From: an uncultured Lentisphaerota bacterium
GTDB taxonomy: Bacteria > Verrucomicrobiota > Lentisphaeria > Oligosphaerales > CAITYL01
DNA: 45,788 nt
Assembly: GCA_903896595.1 (NCBI GenBank)
Contig: CAITYL010000396.1
Coordinates: forward strand, 1 to 45,788
Reading direction: 5' to 3'
A model generated the notes under the pieces. That model searched no databases and had not been told where the DNA came from. It saw only the letters and a list, made by a program, of their open reading frames with translations. Below are positions 1 to 8,127 of this stretch, piece after piece (positions within the stretch are counted from its first letter, which is position 1; the number at the start of each line of letters is the position of its first letter). The translations under genes and the position numbers were made by a program.

Positions 1-36
1 GCAATGAGTTGCCAGCATGGCTTGTGGTGGAAGCGC

Positions 37-134
37 CCTGCGGATTACAAGGAACAAACAGGTTTGACGGAGGGTTTGGGAACCGCCTTTCCTCAAAAGG
101 GGGTTCCCAACATTATCCGCCTAAACGGTCATAC
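37..134. repeat. Dispersed repeat family A, copy 1
   Basis: The stretch before der holds no convincing gene. It carries a copy of a repeat seen again at 15650-15744 and, inverted, at 23603-23709. The core GACGGAGGGTTTGGGAACCG continues into an imperfect palindrome (GGGAACCGCC...GGGGGTTCCC) able to form a hairpin. The right end (CGGTCAT) corresponds to the CATGACCG end of the copy at 1782-1853. The left end is more diverged from the other copies. Confidence 0.85.
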
Positions 135-297
135 ACTCCACCTACGCCGCCCTCCCCGTGTCATCCGCGCCCCGCACGCTATATTGTCCAGTTGCCATTT
201 TCTCCTGCTGGTGGAGCCTTCCGTGAGACGGGTGTCCTGAATGTGTTCCGGCGGCCTTGCCTAGTTTCAACGTTCCCATCCCAAACCGGAAACCACG

Positions 298-1764
298 ATG
301 TCTCTTCCCATTATCGCCATTGTCGGCCGGCCCAATGTCGGCAAGTCCGCGCTGTTCAACCGCATTGTCGGCCGGCGCATGGCCATTGTCCATGAACAGG
401 CCGGAGTCACCCGCGACCGCATCATGGCGGCCGCCGAGGATGACAACCGCCATTTTCAGATCGTGGACACCGGCGGCCTCGGCAATTACACCGACGAAAA
501 GGCCACCGGCGTCTTTGACGGCCTGATCCGGGCCCAAGTCGAGGCGGTGGCCGGCGAGGCCGCCACCCTGATCCTGGTCACCGACGCCCAGGCCGGGGAA
601 ACCCCGCTCGACCGCGAACTCGCCCAGTTCCTGCGCACCTTCGGCCGGCGCGTGGTGGTGGCCGCCAACAAGGCGGACAGCCCCGAACTGCGGGACGCGG
701 CGGCACACCAGTTTGCCGGCCTCGGCTTCGACTCCGTGGTGGCCGTCACCTGCCTGCACGGCCGCGGCATCAACGACCTGCTGGACGCCGCGCTCAAGGG
801 CGTGCCGCGCGGCGCGCCCGGCCGGGCTTTCGCGACCGACGGCACGTCACCCGCCGGCAAGCCGTTCCGCCTGGCGGTCCTGGGCCGGCCCAATGTCGGC
901 AAGTCCTCCATTGTCAACCGCCTGGCCGGCCAGGAACGCATGATTGTCTCCGAGGTCGCCGGCACCACCCGCGACGCGGTGGACGTGCCCATCACTCTGA
1001 AAGCCGGCACCCGTGAATTGGCGGCCGTGGTGGTGGACACCGCCGGGCTGCGCCGCAAGTCCAAGGTCGACACCGTGGTCGAATTCTTCAGCGTGGACCG
1101 CGCCCAAAAGGCGATGGACCATTGTGACCTGGCCCTGTTCGTGGTGGACGCCGCCGAACCCGCCACCGCCCAGGACCGGCGCATCGCCTCGCTCATTGTC
1201 GACTCCGGCAAACCGTGCGTGGTGGTGGCCAATAAATGGGATCTCGCCCCCATGGCGGTGGCCCGGAACCGCTTCCGTGACGCGCTCAAGGAGGCGTTGC
1301 CGTTTCTGTCCCATGCGCCGGTGGCGGTGCTGTCGGCCCTCAAGGACCGGTCGCTGGACACCCTGGCCGAGGCGGTGTTCCAAGTTTATGACAATCGCGG
1401 CATCACCGTGCCCACGGCGGTGCTCAACCAGTTTCTCCGCGACCTGCTGGCGCGTACCCCGCCGCCGGCGGCCGGCGGCCGGGTCTTCAAACTGTTCTAT
1501 GGCGCCCAGGTCAGCAACATTCCGCCGCGTTTCACCCTCTTCGTCAACCATGAACGGCTCTGCCCGCCGGCCTACCGCGTCTTCCTGACCAACCGCCTGC
1601 GCGAGGCGTTCTATCCCGAATCCGGTATGCCGATCACCATTGCCTTCCGCGAGCGCAAGGAAAACGATCCCGAGCGCAAGGAACGCATCAAGGCCTTCAA
1701 ACGGCTCAGCCCGCGCGAACAGGCCATGCGCACGCGCAAAAAGAATGCCGCCCGCGGCAAATAA
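298..1764 (+). CDS. der: Ribosome biogenesis GTPase Der (EngA)
   Basis: Der is an essential double-GTPase needed for maturation of the 50S ribosomal subunit; it acts in the cytoplasm. The 488-residue protein has the family's usual length. Two GTPase domains are visible, each with the P-loop GRPNVGKS (about residues 10-17 and 198-205), followed by DTGG or DTAG switch II motifs and NKAD/NKWD specificity motifs. A C-terminal KH-like domain ends in a basic tail (TRKKNAARGK), as is typical. The ATG at 298 starts directly with the first G domain (MSLPIIAIVGRPNVGKS). Family A repeats lie on both sides of the gene. Confidence 0.98.
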   Translation: MSLPIIAIVGRPNVGKSALFNRIVGRRMAIVHEQAGVTRDRIMAAAEDDNRHFQIVDTGGLGNYTDEKATGVFDGLIRAQVEAVAGEAATLILVTDAQAGETPLDRELAQFLRTFGRRVVVAANKADSPELRDAAAHQFAGLGFDSVVAVTCLHGRGINDLLDAALKGVPRGAPGRAFATDGTSPAGKPFRLAVLGRPNVGKSSIVNRLAGQERMIVSEVAGTTRDAVDVPITLKAGTRELAAVVVDTAGLRRKSKVDTVVEFFSVDRAQKAMDHCDLALFVVDAAEPATAQDRRIASLIVDSGKPCVVVANKWDLAPMAVARNRFRDALKEALPFLSHAPVAVLSALKDRSLDTLAEAVFQVYDNRGITVPTAVLNQFLRDLLARTPPPAAGGRVFKLFYGAQVSNIPPRFTLFVNHERLCPPAYRVFLTNRLREAFYPESGMPITIAFRERKENDPERKERIKAFKRLSPREQAMRTRKKNAARGK

Positions 1765-1781
1765 TCCCGCCCACGCGAAGA

Positions 1782-1853
1782 CATGACCGTTTTATCGGAC
1801 GGGGTTGGGGCCTCCTTTTTGAAAAGGGGGGGCCAACCAACAAAACGATCATG
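1782..1853. repeat. Family A repeat, compact palindromic copy
   Basis: A 72-bp element with inverted ends (CATGACCGTTTT at the left, AAAACGATCATG at the right) surrounds a second palindrome, GGTTGGGGCCTCC...GGGGGGGCCAACC. It lies just after the der stop and before aspartate kinase. The left half matches 15539 onward, and both the left arm and the core match 23603 onward. As RNA it would form a strong hairpin and could end der transcription; that role is inferred. Confidence 0.85.
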
Positions 1854-1959
1854 CCCCCAACCGCGACGAGCAGGCCAGGCCACTGTCATTCAGGGATGAG
1901 TGGAATATGTTATGCGGCTTTGTGTTGCAACCTGACGATCTCAAAAGGAGCCGGTGATC

Positions 1960-3273
1960 ATGGGCCGGATCGCGAGCAAATTTGGCGGCACCAGCGTCGC
2001 CGATGCCAATCAATTCCGCAAGGTCAAGGCGATCCTTGACGGCGACCCGCGCCGGCGCGTGGTGGTGCCGTCCGCGCCCGGCAAACGTCACAAGGACGAC
2101 CACAAGGTCACCGACCTGCTCTATCTCTGCCATGAAATGGCGGCGGCCAAGACGGGGTTCACAACGCCCTTTGAACAACTCCGCCAGCGCTTCCTGGAAA
2201 TCGAGCAGGACTTGGGCGTGGCCGCCAACATGGCCGCCGAGCTCGCCACCTTTCATCGCGAGGTCGAGGCCGGCGCTTCCCGCGATTTCATCGCCTCCCG
2301 CGGTGAATATTTCAGCGGCCGCATCATGGCGGCGTTCTTGGGAGCCGAGTTTGTGGACCCGAAGGACTACGTGGTGATGGATGCCGACGGCAATGTCCAG
2401 CCCCAGACCTATGCAGCGCTGGGGCAGGCCATGGCGGATGAGACGAAGCGGTACGTCATGCCCGGGTTCTACGGCCGCGACCTGCACGGCAAGATCAAGA
2501 CCTTTTCCCGCGGCGGCTCGGATATCTCCGGCGCCATTGCCGCCCGCGCCGTAATGGCCGAGTTATACGAGAACTGGACCGATGTCTCGGGACTGCTGAT
2601 GGCCGACCCGCGCATTGTCCAGCACCCCTGCCACATGGACCAGGTGACCTACCGCGAGATCCGCGAGCTCTCCTATATGGGCGCCAGCGTCTTTCACGAC
2701 GAGGCCATTCTGCCGGTGCGCGAAGCCAAGATCCCGATCAATATCAAGAACACCAATCATCCCCAAGAGCCCGGCACCCTGATCGTGCCGGTGTTCAGCG
2801 AGAGCAAGTACAAGATCGCCGGCATTGCGGGCAAAAAACACTTTTGCATGATCAATTTGGAAAAGAGCCTGATGAACAAGGAGGTCGGGTTCGTCTACAA
2901 TGTCCTCGGCGTCCTGGCCCGGCACGGCATCAGCTTTGAGCACTGCCCCACCAGCATCGACAGCATGAGCGTCATTCTGGAGGAAAAGCGGCTGGCGGAC
3001 AAGGGCGACATTGTCCTGGATGAACTGCGCCGCGCGGTCAATCCGGACCGGATTGAACTGGTGGAGGATTTGGCCCTGATCGCGATCGTCGGTGAGGATT
3101 TGGCCAACACTCCCGGCATGGCCGCCAAGGTGTTCACCGCCCTGGCCGGCGAAGGGGTCAACGTCCGCATCATCAACCAGGGCGCCTCGGAACTGAACAT
3201 CATCGTCGGCGTCAAGGAAGACGACTACGAGAAAGCCGTGCGCGCCCTGTACCTGACCTTTGTTACGGCGTGA
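1960..3273 (+). CDS. Aspartate kinase (monofunctional)
   Basis: It phosphorylates L-aspartate, the first step toward lysine, threonine, methionine and diaminopimelate. The kinase domain starts with SKFGGTSVADANQFRKV and carries FSRGGSDISGAIAARA, the RGGSD substrate/ATP motif. Two C-terminal ACT domains follow (from about residue 285: VGFVYNVLGVLARHGISFEH, then IAIVGEDLANTPGMAAKVFT), so feedback control by an amino acid is likely. I chose ATG 1960, nine bases after AAAAGGAG at 1943-1950. A GTG at 1954 is only three bases from that site. The 3' end overlaps the convergent Trm112-like gene by 11 bp. Confidence 0.95.
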   Translation: MGRIASKFGGTSVADANQFRKVKAILDGDPRRRVVVPSAPGKRHKDDHKVTDLLYLCHEMAAAKTGFTTPFEQLRQRFLEIEQDLGVAANMAAELATFHREVEAGASRDFIASRGEYFSGRIMAAFLGAEFVDPKDYVVMDADGNVQPQTYAALGQAMADETKRYVMPGFYGRDLHGKIKTFSRGGSDISGAIAARAVMAELYENWTDVSGLLMADPRIVQHPCHMDQVTYREIRELSYMGASVFHDEAILPVREAKIPINIKNTNHPQEPGTLIVPVFSESKYKIAGIAGKKHFCMINLEKSLMNKEVGFVYNVLGVLARHGISFEHCPTSIDSMSVILEEKRLADKGDIVLDELRRAVNPDRIELVEDLALIAIVGEDLANTPGMAAKVFTALAGEGVNVRIINQGASELNIIVGVKEDDYEKAVRALYLTFVTA

Positions 3274-3454
3274 CGGCTTCGGCCACCGGCAGTTCCGCCG
3301 CCTCGGGCAGCATGACCGGAATGTCGTCCTCCACCGGGTAGCGCCGGCCGCAGACCGTGCATTCCAGGCGGGTGCCGTCGACGTCCAGGCGGACCGGCGG
3401 CCGGCTGTCGCAGGCGGGACAGGCCAGGATTTCCACCAACGCTTGACTGATCAT
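3263..3454 (-). CDS. Trm112 family (YcaR/UPF0434-like) small zinc protein
   Basis: A 63-residue protein of the Trm112/UPF0434 family. CPAC near the N-terminus (CPACDSRPPVRL) and CTVCGRRYPVEDDIPVMLP in the second half form the four-cysteine zinc-binding core. The phrase YPVEDDIPVMLPEEA-like is the family's hallmark (here DDIPVMLPEAAEL). Bacterial members are small and often of unknown role; the eukaryotic and archaeal relatives activate methyltransferases. The gene is convergent with aspartate kinase and overlaps its last 11 bp, so no terminator separates them. AAAGGG precedes the ATG. Confidence 0.9.
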   Translation of the reverse strand: MISQALVEILACPACDSRPPVRLDVDGTRLECTVCGRRYPVEDDIPVMLPEAAELPVAEAVTP

Positions 3455-3599
3455 TGCGGAGCCCTTTCGCTACTCCCCCGCAACCTAATGCGCTTCCCCC
3501 CCGAGGGCAAGCCGCCGTTGTTCCCGGATGCACAATGGGTTGCCGGACCATGCGGACTCCGCAACGAGACACGACGAGAGTCGCATCCGCCCACGCAAA

Positions 3600-3788
3600 C
3601 TACAACTGGATATGCTTGAATTCCAGCTTCTTGTTCGCTGAATCGGTCTGCTTCACCGATTCGTTCTCCACGCGGCGGATGACCTTGCCCGAGCCGTCGG
3701 TTTCCACACTCACGCTTTTGTATTTCTCGGCCGTGGTACATCCCGCGCACACTGCCGTAACCAACGCCATGATTGCCAGCCGTTTCAT
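3600..3788 (-). CDS. Small putative lipoprotein (62 aa)
   Basis: A small protein with a short hydrophobic signal and a lipobox-like site (TAVCAGC, cysteine at residue 17), then a charged, soluble tail of about 45 residues. Its ATG overlaps the stop of the upstream lipoprotein gene (ATGA), and an AAGGAGA ribosome site lies inside the upstream gene's end, so the two are almost certainly translated together. I do not recognise a family. The -3 residue of the lipobox is cysteine rather than leucine, so lipidation is likely but not certain. Confidence 0.7.
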   Translation of the reverse strand: MKRLAIMALVTAVCAGCTTAEKYKSVSVETDGSGKVIRRVENESVKQTDSANKKLEFKHIQL

Positions 3789-4645
3789 CTTGGGTCTCCT
3801 TCTTTCCGGTTTGTCTCTTCAAGTAGGGGCTGGAGAACATCATCATCCCCCCCCTGTTTTCGTCGGATCTCATACGTGTCGTCAACGGTTCCCAGTAGGT
3901 CGCCGCTTTTTAGCGAGGCGAATTGCCTGACGATCCGGACATCGAATTCCGACATCGGATCGAGCAATGGCATGGAACCGGTTGTGGTAACGCTGTAGTA
4001 GGTCACCGTGCGGGTTCCGGTGCTTGTCACCTCGACATCCGTGTATGCCACCGTTACCGTGTAATTGGCCATCGGCAATTCGGCCCGCTCAACCGTGTAC
4101 GGCAGGCGTGCCAGTTTTCGCCCGAAAACGTCGTCGCCGCGGTTTGCCACCGCTTCCTGCTCGCACATCGCGAGGACCTGTTCGTACATCGCGTCCCCGT
4201 CCCAAGTCTCCGCCTCTTCACCGGTCTTTCGGCGGGCGTCGTTAAGCAGCGTGATGACGTAGCGGTAAATCAACTCCTGGTGCTTCTTCATCTCCGAAGC
4301 ATTGGCCAAAAGAAAGGGGGAGTTCGTCGCCTTAACGAAGATCTCTCGGTCTTCGCGGACACCCATTCCAGAGTCGGGCCGTTGCAAGACAACCGATTCT
4401 TTGCGCCGGATATCCCACGTTTTGCCGTGCCAAAGTAGAGGATGAAAAAACACCAGCAGACTGGTGGAGGACCATGGGGTGTGCATCTGCTGCGCGGACT
4501 CACTCTCAAGCCGCGCGGTTAGACGTAGCCCGTCTCCCGGATCGCCGCGAATCTCCGTGACCTCAATTTTTTTGAGAGTGGATGTGGTGCAGCCGCCGAT
4601 AAAAAGCATGGCACCCAACACCGCCAGGCTATACCGAAACTTCAT
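3785..4645 (-). CDS. Putative lipoprotein of unknown function (286 aa)
   Basis: Begins with a lipoprotein signal (MKFRYSLAVLGAMLFIGGC; cysteine 19 after IGG). The mature part is soluble, acidic and basic in patches, with no transmembrane segment and no domain I recognise. Residues from about 190 on (YTVTVAYTDVEVTSTGTRTV) look like beta strands. GGGAG lies eight bases before the ATG. It heads a two-gene operon with the 62-aa lipoprotein (4-bp overlap) and is divergent from the GH36 gene. Both products should reach the cell envelope and may act together. Confidence 0.75.
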   Translation of the reverse strand: MKFRYSLAVLGAMLFIGGCTTSTLKKIEVTEIRGDPGDGLRLTARLESESAQQMHTPWSSTSLLVFFHPLLWHGKTWDIRRKESVVLQRPDSGMGVREDREIFVKATNSPFLLANASEMKKHQELIYRYVITLLNDARRKTGEEAETWDGDAMYEQVLAMCEQEAVANRGDDVFGRKLARLPYTVERAELPMANYTVTVAYTDVEVTSTGTRTVTYYSVTTTGSMPLLDPMSEFDVRIVRQFASLKSGDLLGTVDDTYEIRRKQGGDDDVLQPLLEETNRKEGDPR

Positions 4646-4865
4646 GCCCTACACTCTCCCTGACTCCCCGCGAAGACACCCCTTCTGACGAAGACTTGCG
4701 GGAACCTTATCACGATGGTATTGGATGTCAATTTGCGAGATCGTGTTTGTCTTTTCCTCTTGCCCCATAGGTGCCACTGGAATGACGGCGCGCTGGTATT
4801 TGGATGTTGTGTATAGTACGCCCACCGCGACTTTTGGTTCAATTGATTGTGCGTTTTAAGGTTTA

Positions 4866-6680
4866 ATGAGGCCCATATCAATGAATTATTCCACGGCATT
4901 CATGACGTATGCTCTGACGGGGGATCTGAATGGATGGGAGATCGCTTTCAGCAGTGAGTCTCCGGAGGAAAAACTGGAAATTGCCACCTGGAACCTGCAA
5001 TCCGACGTGCCCCGGACGCTTCCAGTGCTCAAACTGGCGTTTGCGGTTCCACATCGAGACAACCAGGTAAAATGGCATCCGAAATCGACGCTGGCCGAAA
5101 GTCACCACTACCTGCCATGGTGGTGGAATGGCGGCAAAACGCATTCCAGTTTGGTGCGTAACGCCCCGGTCTGTTCGTTTATGAACTTGGACGGGGTCAA
5201 TTGTCTGACCTTCGCCCTTTCCGATGCCATCCGCGACAGTTTCTTTTCCGCGGGGCCCCGGGAAAAAACCGAAGGGTTTATTTCGACGGAGATCGACCTT
5301 TATTCGGTGGAAGAAGCGCCGCGCTGCCAGGCGCGGTTTTCGGTGCGGATTGATCGGCGGCCGCTCTTTTATGCCGAGAGCCTGCGGCAGGTGTCCGACT
5401 GGTATGCCGCCATGCCGGAATATGCCCCGACGCCCGTACCGGCTGCCGCGCGGTTGCCGCTCTATTCCACCTGGTATCAATATCAAAAGGACGTTTCCGC
5501 GGCAACCGTGGAACGCGACCTCGAACGTCTTCCAGAAACGGGATTGCAAACGATCATTCTGGACGACGGCTGGCAATGTGAGGCGACCGAGGGCGGCGGC
5601 AGTTCGTATGCCAGTTGCGGCGCGTGGCAGCCATTCCCCGGCAAGTTTCCCGATATGGCCCGGCATGTCCGGAAATTCCATGACCGGGGAATTCGCTACA
5701 TGCTGTGGTTTGCCGTGCCGTTCGTCGGTTGCGAGGCCAAAGAAATTTTCGCCCGGTTTGAGGGGAAATATTTAAATCCGGAAGCGGCCGATACCCGAAC
5801 GTTGGATCCGCGCTACCCGGACGTGCGTGAGTACATTATCCAGACTTATGAGCGAGCCGTTCGGGAATGGAAAATCGATGGTCTGAAACTGGATTTCATC
5901 GACCAATTCCATCTCGTCGGACGAAAAGATCCGGCGGTTGATAAAAATTATGCCGGATGTGATATAAAATGCCTCCCGGAAGCGGTTGATCGCTTGCTCT
6001 CCGAGACGATCCGGCGACTCAAAATACTGAACCCCGAGATTTTGATCGAGTTCCGGCAGCTTTATATCGGACCGGCGATTCGCAAATACGGCAACCTGTT
6101 CCGGGCCGCCGACTGCGCTCACGATCTGTTGGAAAACCGGGTCCGCACCATTGATATCCGGTTGCTGGCGGGCGATACCGCCGTCCATTCCGACATGACC
6201 ACCTGGTCGCCGGAAGACAGCGCGGAAATCGCGGCACTGCAAATCCTCAATGTTCTGTTCAGCGTGCCCCAAATCTCCGTTGTCCTGGATGAGCTTCCGG
6301 CACGCCATCGGGACATGATAACGTTCTGGATGAAATTCGTCGTTGACCACCAGAATACGCTGCAACTGGGGAGACTCGTGCCGCTTCATCCCGAACTGAG
6401 TTATCCGCAAGTGACGGCGTATGGCAAAAACGAGACGATCACAGCGGTTTATGACGCGGATAGGATCGTTCCGGTTGCGCCCGGAAAAGGTCCGCACCTG
6501 ATCGTCAATGCCACCCATCGTCATGAGGTGATTCTGGATTTGGAAACGGTGCCGGCGGCCGTCCGTGCGTTTGATGTCCTGGGCCAGGCGGCCGTCACGG
6601 CTTGCCCGAATCAGGCCGGCTTGGCGAAAGTGGCGGTTCCGCCCTCCGGATATTTGGAGGTGATTGGCGCCGTCGTGTAA
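4866..6680 (+). CDS. Alpha-galactosidase-like glycoside hydrolase (GH36/melibiase type)
   Basis: A 604-residue TIM-barrel glycosidase. After an N-terminal beta-rich part come GLQTIILDDGWQCEATEGG (the DDGW motif of melibiases), GKFPDMARHVRKFHDRGIRY, LWFAVPFVG and WKIDGLKLDFIDQF. The aspartate of KLDF (about residue 341) sits where GH36 enzymes have their nucleophile. Shorter than most GH36 enzymes (about 700 aa). No signal peptide is visible, so action in the cytoplasm is expected. A start at 4881 (MNYSTAF) is possible. It probably releases galactose or a related sugar from oligosaccharides; the exact substrate cannot be read. Confidence 0.85.
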   Translation: MRPISMNYSTAFMTYALTGDLNGWEIAFSSESPEEKLEIATWNLQSDVPRTLPVLKLAFAVPHRDNQVKWHPKSTLAESHHYLPWWWNGGKTHSSLVRNAPVCSFMNLDGVNCLTFALSDAIRDSFFSAGPREKTEGFISTEIDLYSVEEAPRCQARFSVRIDRRPLFYAESLRQVSDWYAAMPEYAPTPVPAAARLPLYSTWYQYQKDVSAATVERDLERLPETGLQTIILDDGWQCEATEGGGSSYASCGAWQPFPGKFPDMARHVRKFHDRGIRYMLWFAVPFVGCEAKEIFARFEGKYLNPEAADTRTLDPRYPDVREYIIQTYERAVREWKIDGLKLDFIDQFHLVGRKDPAVDKNYAGCDIKCLPEAVDRLLSETIRRLKILNPEILIEFRQLYIGPAIRKYGNLFRAADCAHDLLENRVRTIDIRLLAGDTAVHSDMTTWSPEDSAEIAALQILNVLFSVPQISVVLDELPARHRDMITFWMKFVVDHQNTLQLGRLVPLHPELSYPQVTAYGKNETITAVYDADRIVPVAPGKGPHLIVNATHRHEVILDLETVPAAVRAFDVLGQAAVTACPNQAGLAKVAVPPSGYLEVIGAVV

Positions 6681-6695
6681 CTCCTTTTTTTATAT

Positions 6696-6723
6696 CGGCG
6701 TTATTTCAAGATCGGGAGCCGCC
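6696..6723. repeat. Family B repeat, truncated copy
   Basis: This short stretch (GGCGTTATTTCAAGATCGGG then AGCCGCC) matches one end of the full family B repeats at 12497-12652 and 14290-14442, with two mismatches in 28 bases. It lies exactly where the broken deacetylase remnant begins, so it probably marks a deletion or insertion junction. Confidence 0.75.
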
Positions 6724-7184
6724 TGACGGAGTTGCTGCGGAACTATCACGCCAAACGCGCAGTTCGTTCAGGCGGCGCTGGACGCCCGGCATTACCTGGA
6801 AGACGTGTTTCAGCGGCCCTGCCGCGGTTTTGCCTGGCCGGGCGGTCTCCATACCCCGAGCACCGCTGACGCGTTGCTGGCTGCCGGCTTCGCCTACGGC
6901 CGTACCGTGGAACGGACGGAGCATGTCGGACAGTACCGCCATCCCATGGTGTTTCATCCCTCCTGCCATTTTTTGGATGGCGATTTTTACCGGCGTTTTC
7001 TGGCCGCCAAGCAGGAAAATGGCATTTTTTATTTTGGGGGCACAGTTACGAGATGCTGGATGCCGCCGGCCTATGGGACCAGTTCGAGAAAAAACTGCAA
7101 TATTTTGCGGCCGATCCGGAGGTCGTCTGGTGCGATGTCGTGGACACCTGCACGTACCCCATAATAGTACAACATAAAGATTAA
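6724..7184 (+). pseudogene. Remnant of a polysaccharide deacetylase-family gene
   Basis: Three pieces in different frames resemble one NodB-fold deacetylase. Near 6720-6757 one frame reads RLTELLRNYHAK, like the family's early helix. From about 6757 another frame gives ALDARHYLEDVFQRPCRGFA followed by WPGG, and later FHPSCHFLDG. At about 7035 the frame changes by one base in a T-run, after which WGHSYEMLDAAGLWDQFEKK is restored. The N-terminal catalytic part is missing and no start is usable, so the gene is dead. A family B repeat end abuts its left side. The frameshift alone could be a sequencing error, but the internal deletion could not. Confidence 0.75.
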
Positions 7185-7220
7185 ATCCAAAGTTTTAAGT
7201 TTTACAAGGTCCTGGTTCTT

Positions 7221-8118
7221 TTACCAGTGCCGGGTCGGCAGCCCCAGTAATTGGGAAATCCGGTCGCGGACCGGATGCACCGGATGGGTCGGAGTGACCT
7301 GGTTTTTGGTGAAGCCAATGGCCAGGCCGGTCTGCTGGTCCGCCAAACCTTCCGCGCCCAGTGCGCCGCCATGGCCGAACATCCGGCCCGACTCGGGTTC
7401 CGGCCCGCACAAGGCATAGCCCAGGCCGAATTTCGCCCAGCTGTCGCCGGCCGGATCGTCTGCCGCCCGCCGGAGAACCGTGGCATTGGCCACGGTTTCC
7501 GGCCGCAGCAGGCGGACGCCGTCGACGTCGTACCGCAGCGCGGCATAGTGCCGGGCCAGGGCATAAGCCGTGCCCAGGCCGTTGGCCGAAGGCACCAGCC
7601 CACGGCGGATGGCGTCATTATTGATGAACTGTGCCGCCCAAGGCAGTTCGTCGCCTGGGTGGACCTTCAGGGCCGGGGCGGCATATGGCCTGGCCGTGCC
7701 GAAGAAAAAGGCGTGTTCGATCCCCAGCGGTACCAGCACGTCTTCCGTGACGATCCGGCGAAAATCGCGGCCGTCGGCCCGCTGCGCCACTTCGCCCAGC
7801 AGCCAGGCATAGGTAATCCCCTGGTACTCGCATTTGGTGCCGGGCGTCCCGACAGGTTTCATGGCGGCGATGCGGGCGCACATCAGCTCCCAGTCCGCCT
7901 GTTCTTCCGGGGCGTTGACAGCGGGCAGTTGGTGCAGGCCGCTCCGGTGGGTGAGAATATGCCAGACCCGGACGTCTTCCTTGCCGTTGCACCCAAATTC
8001 CGGCCAGAGGTCGGCCACCCGCGTGTCGTAACTCAGCACGCCCCTTTCGACCAGACGGTGAACGGCGGTCGTCATCAGCCCCTTGCCGGCCGAAAAGACC
8101 GGGAACAGCGTACAGGAG
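7221..8118 (-). pseudogene. 5'-truncated serine hydrolase (beta-lactamase/EstB-like family)
   Basis: The readable protein is a class-C beta-lactamase-fold hydrolase. The catalytic SxxK (SAGK) is encoded at 8082-8093, upstream of the first available ATG (8075). EYQGITYAWLLGEV matches the Tyr motif of EstB-like esterases, and FGHGGALG the C-terminal HGG motif. In frame, the sequence runs back only to a TGA at about 8117-8119 inside the end of ettA, with no ATG, GTG or TTG before SxxK. About 50-60 N-terminal residues are therefore missing. Translation from ATG 8075 would give a 284-residue product without the nucleophile. Confidence 0.75.
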
Positions 8119-8127
8119 TTCGGAAGT

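Noticed and set aside
1765..1953. Lysine or other riboswitch ahead of aspartate kinase
   Set aside because: The leader is occupied by a family A repeat; no lysine-riboswitch core could be found by eye.
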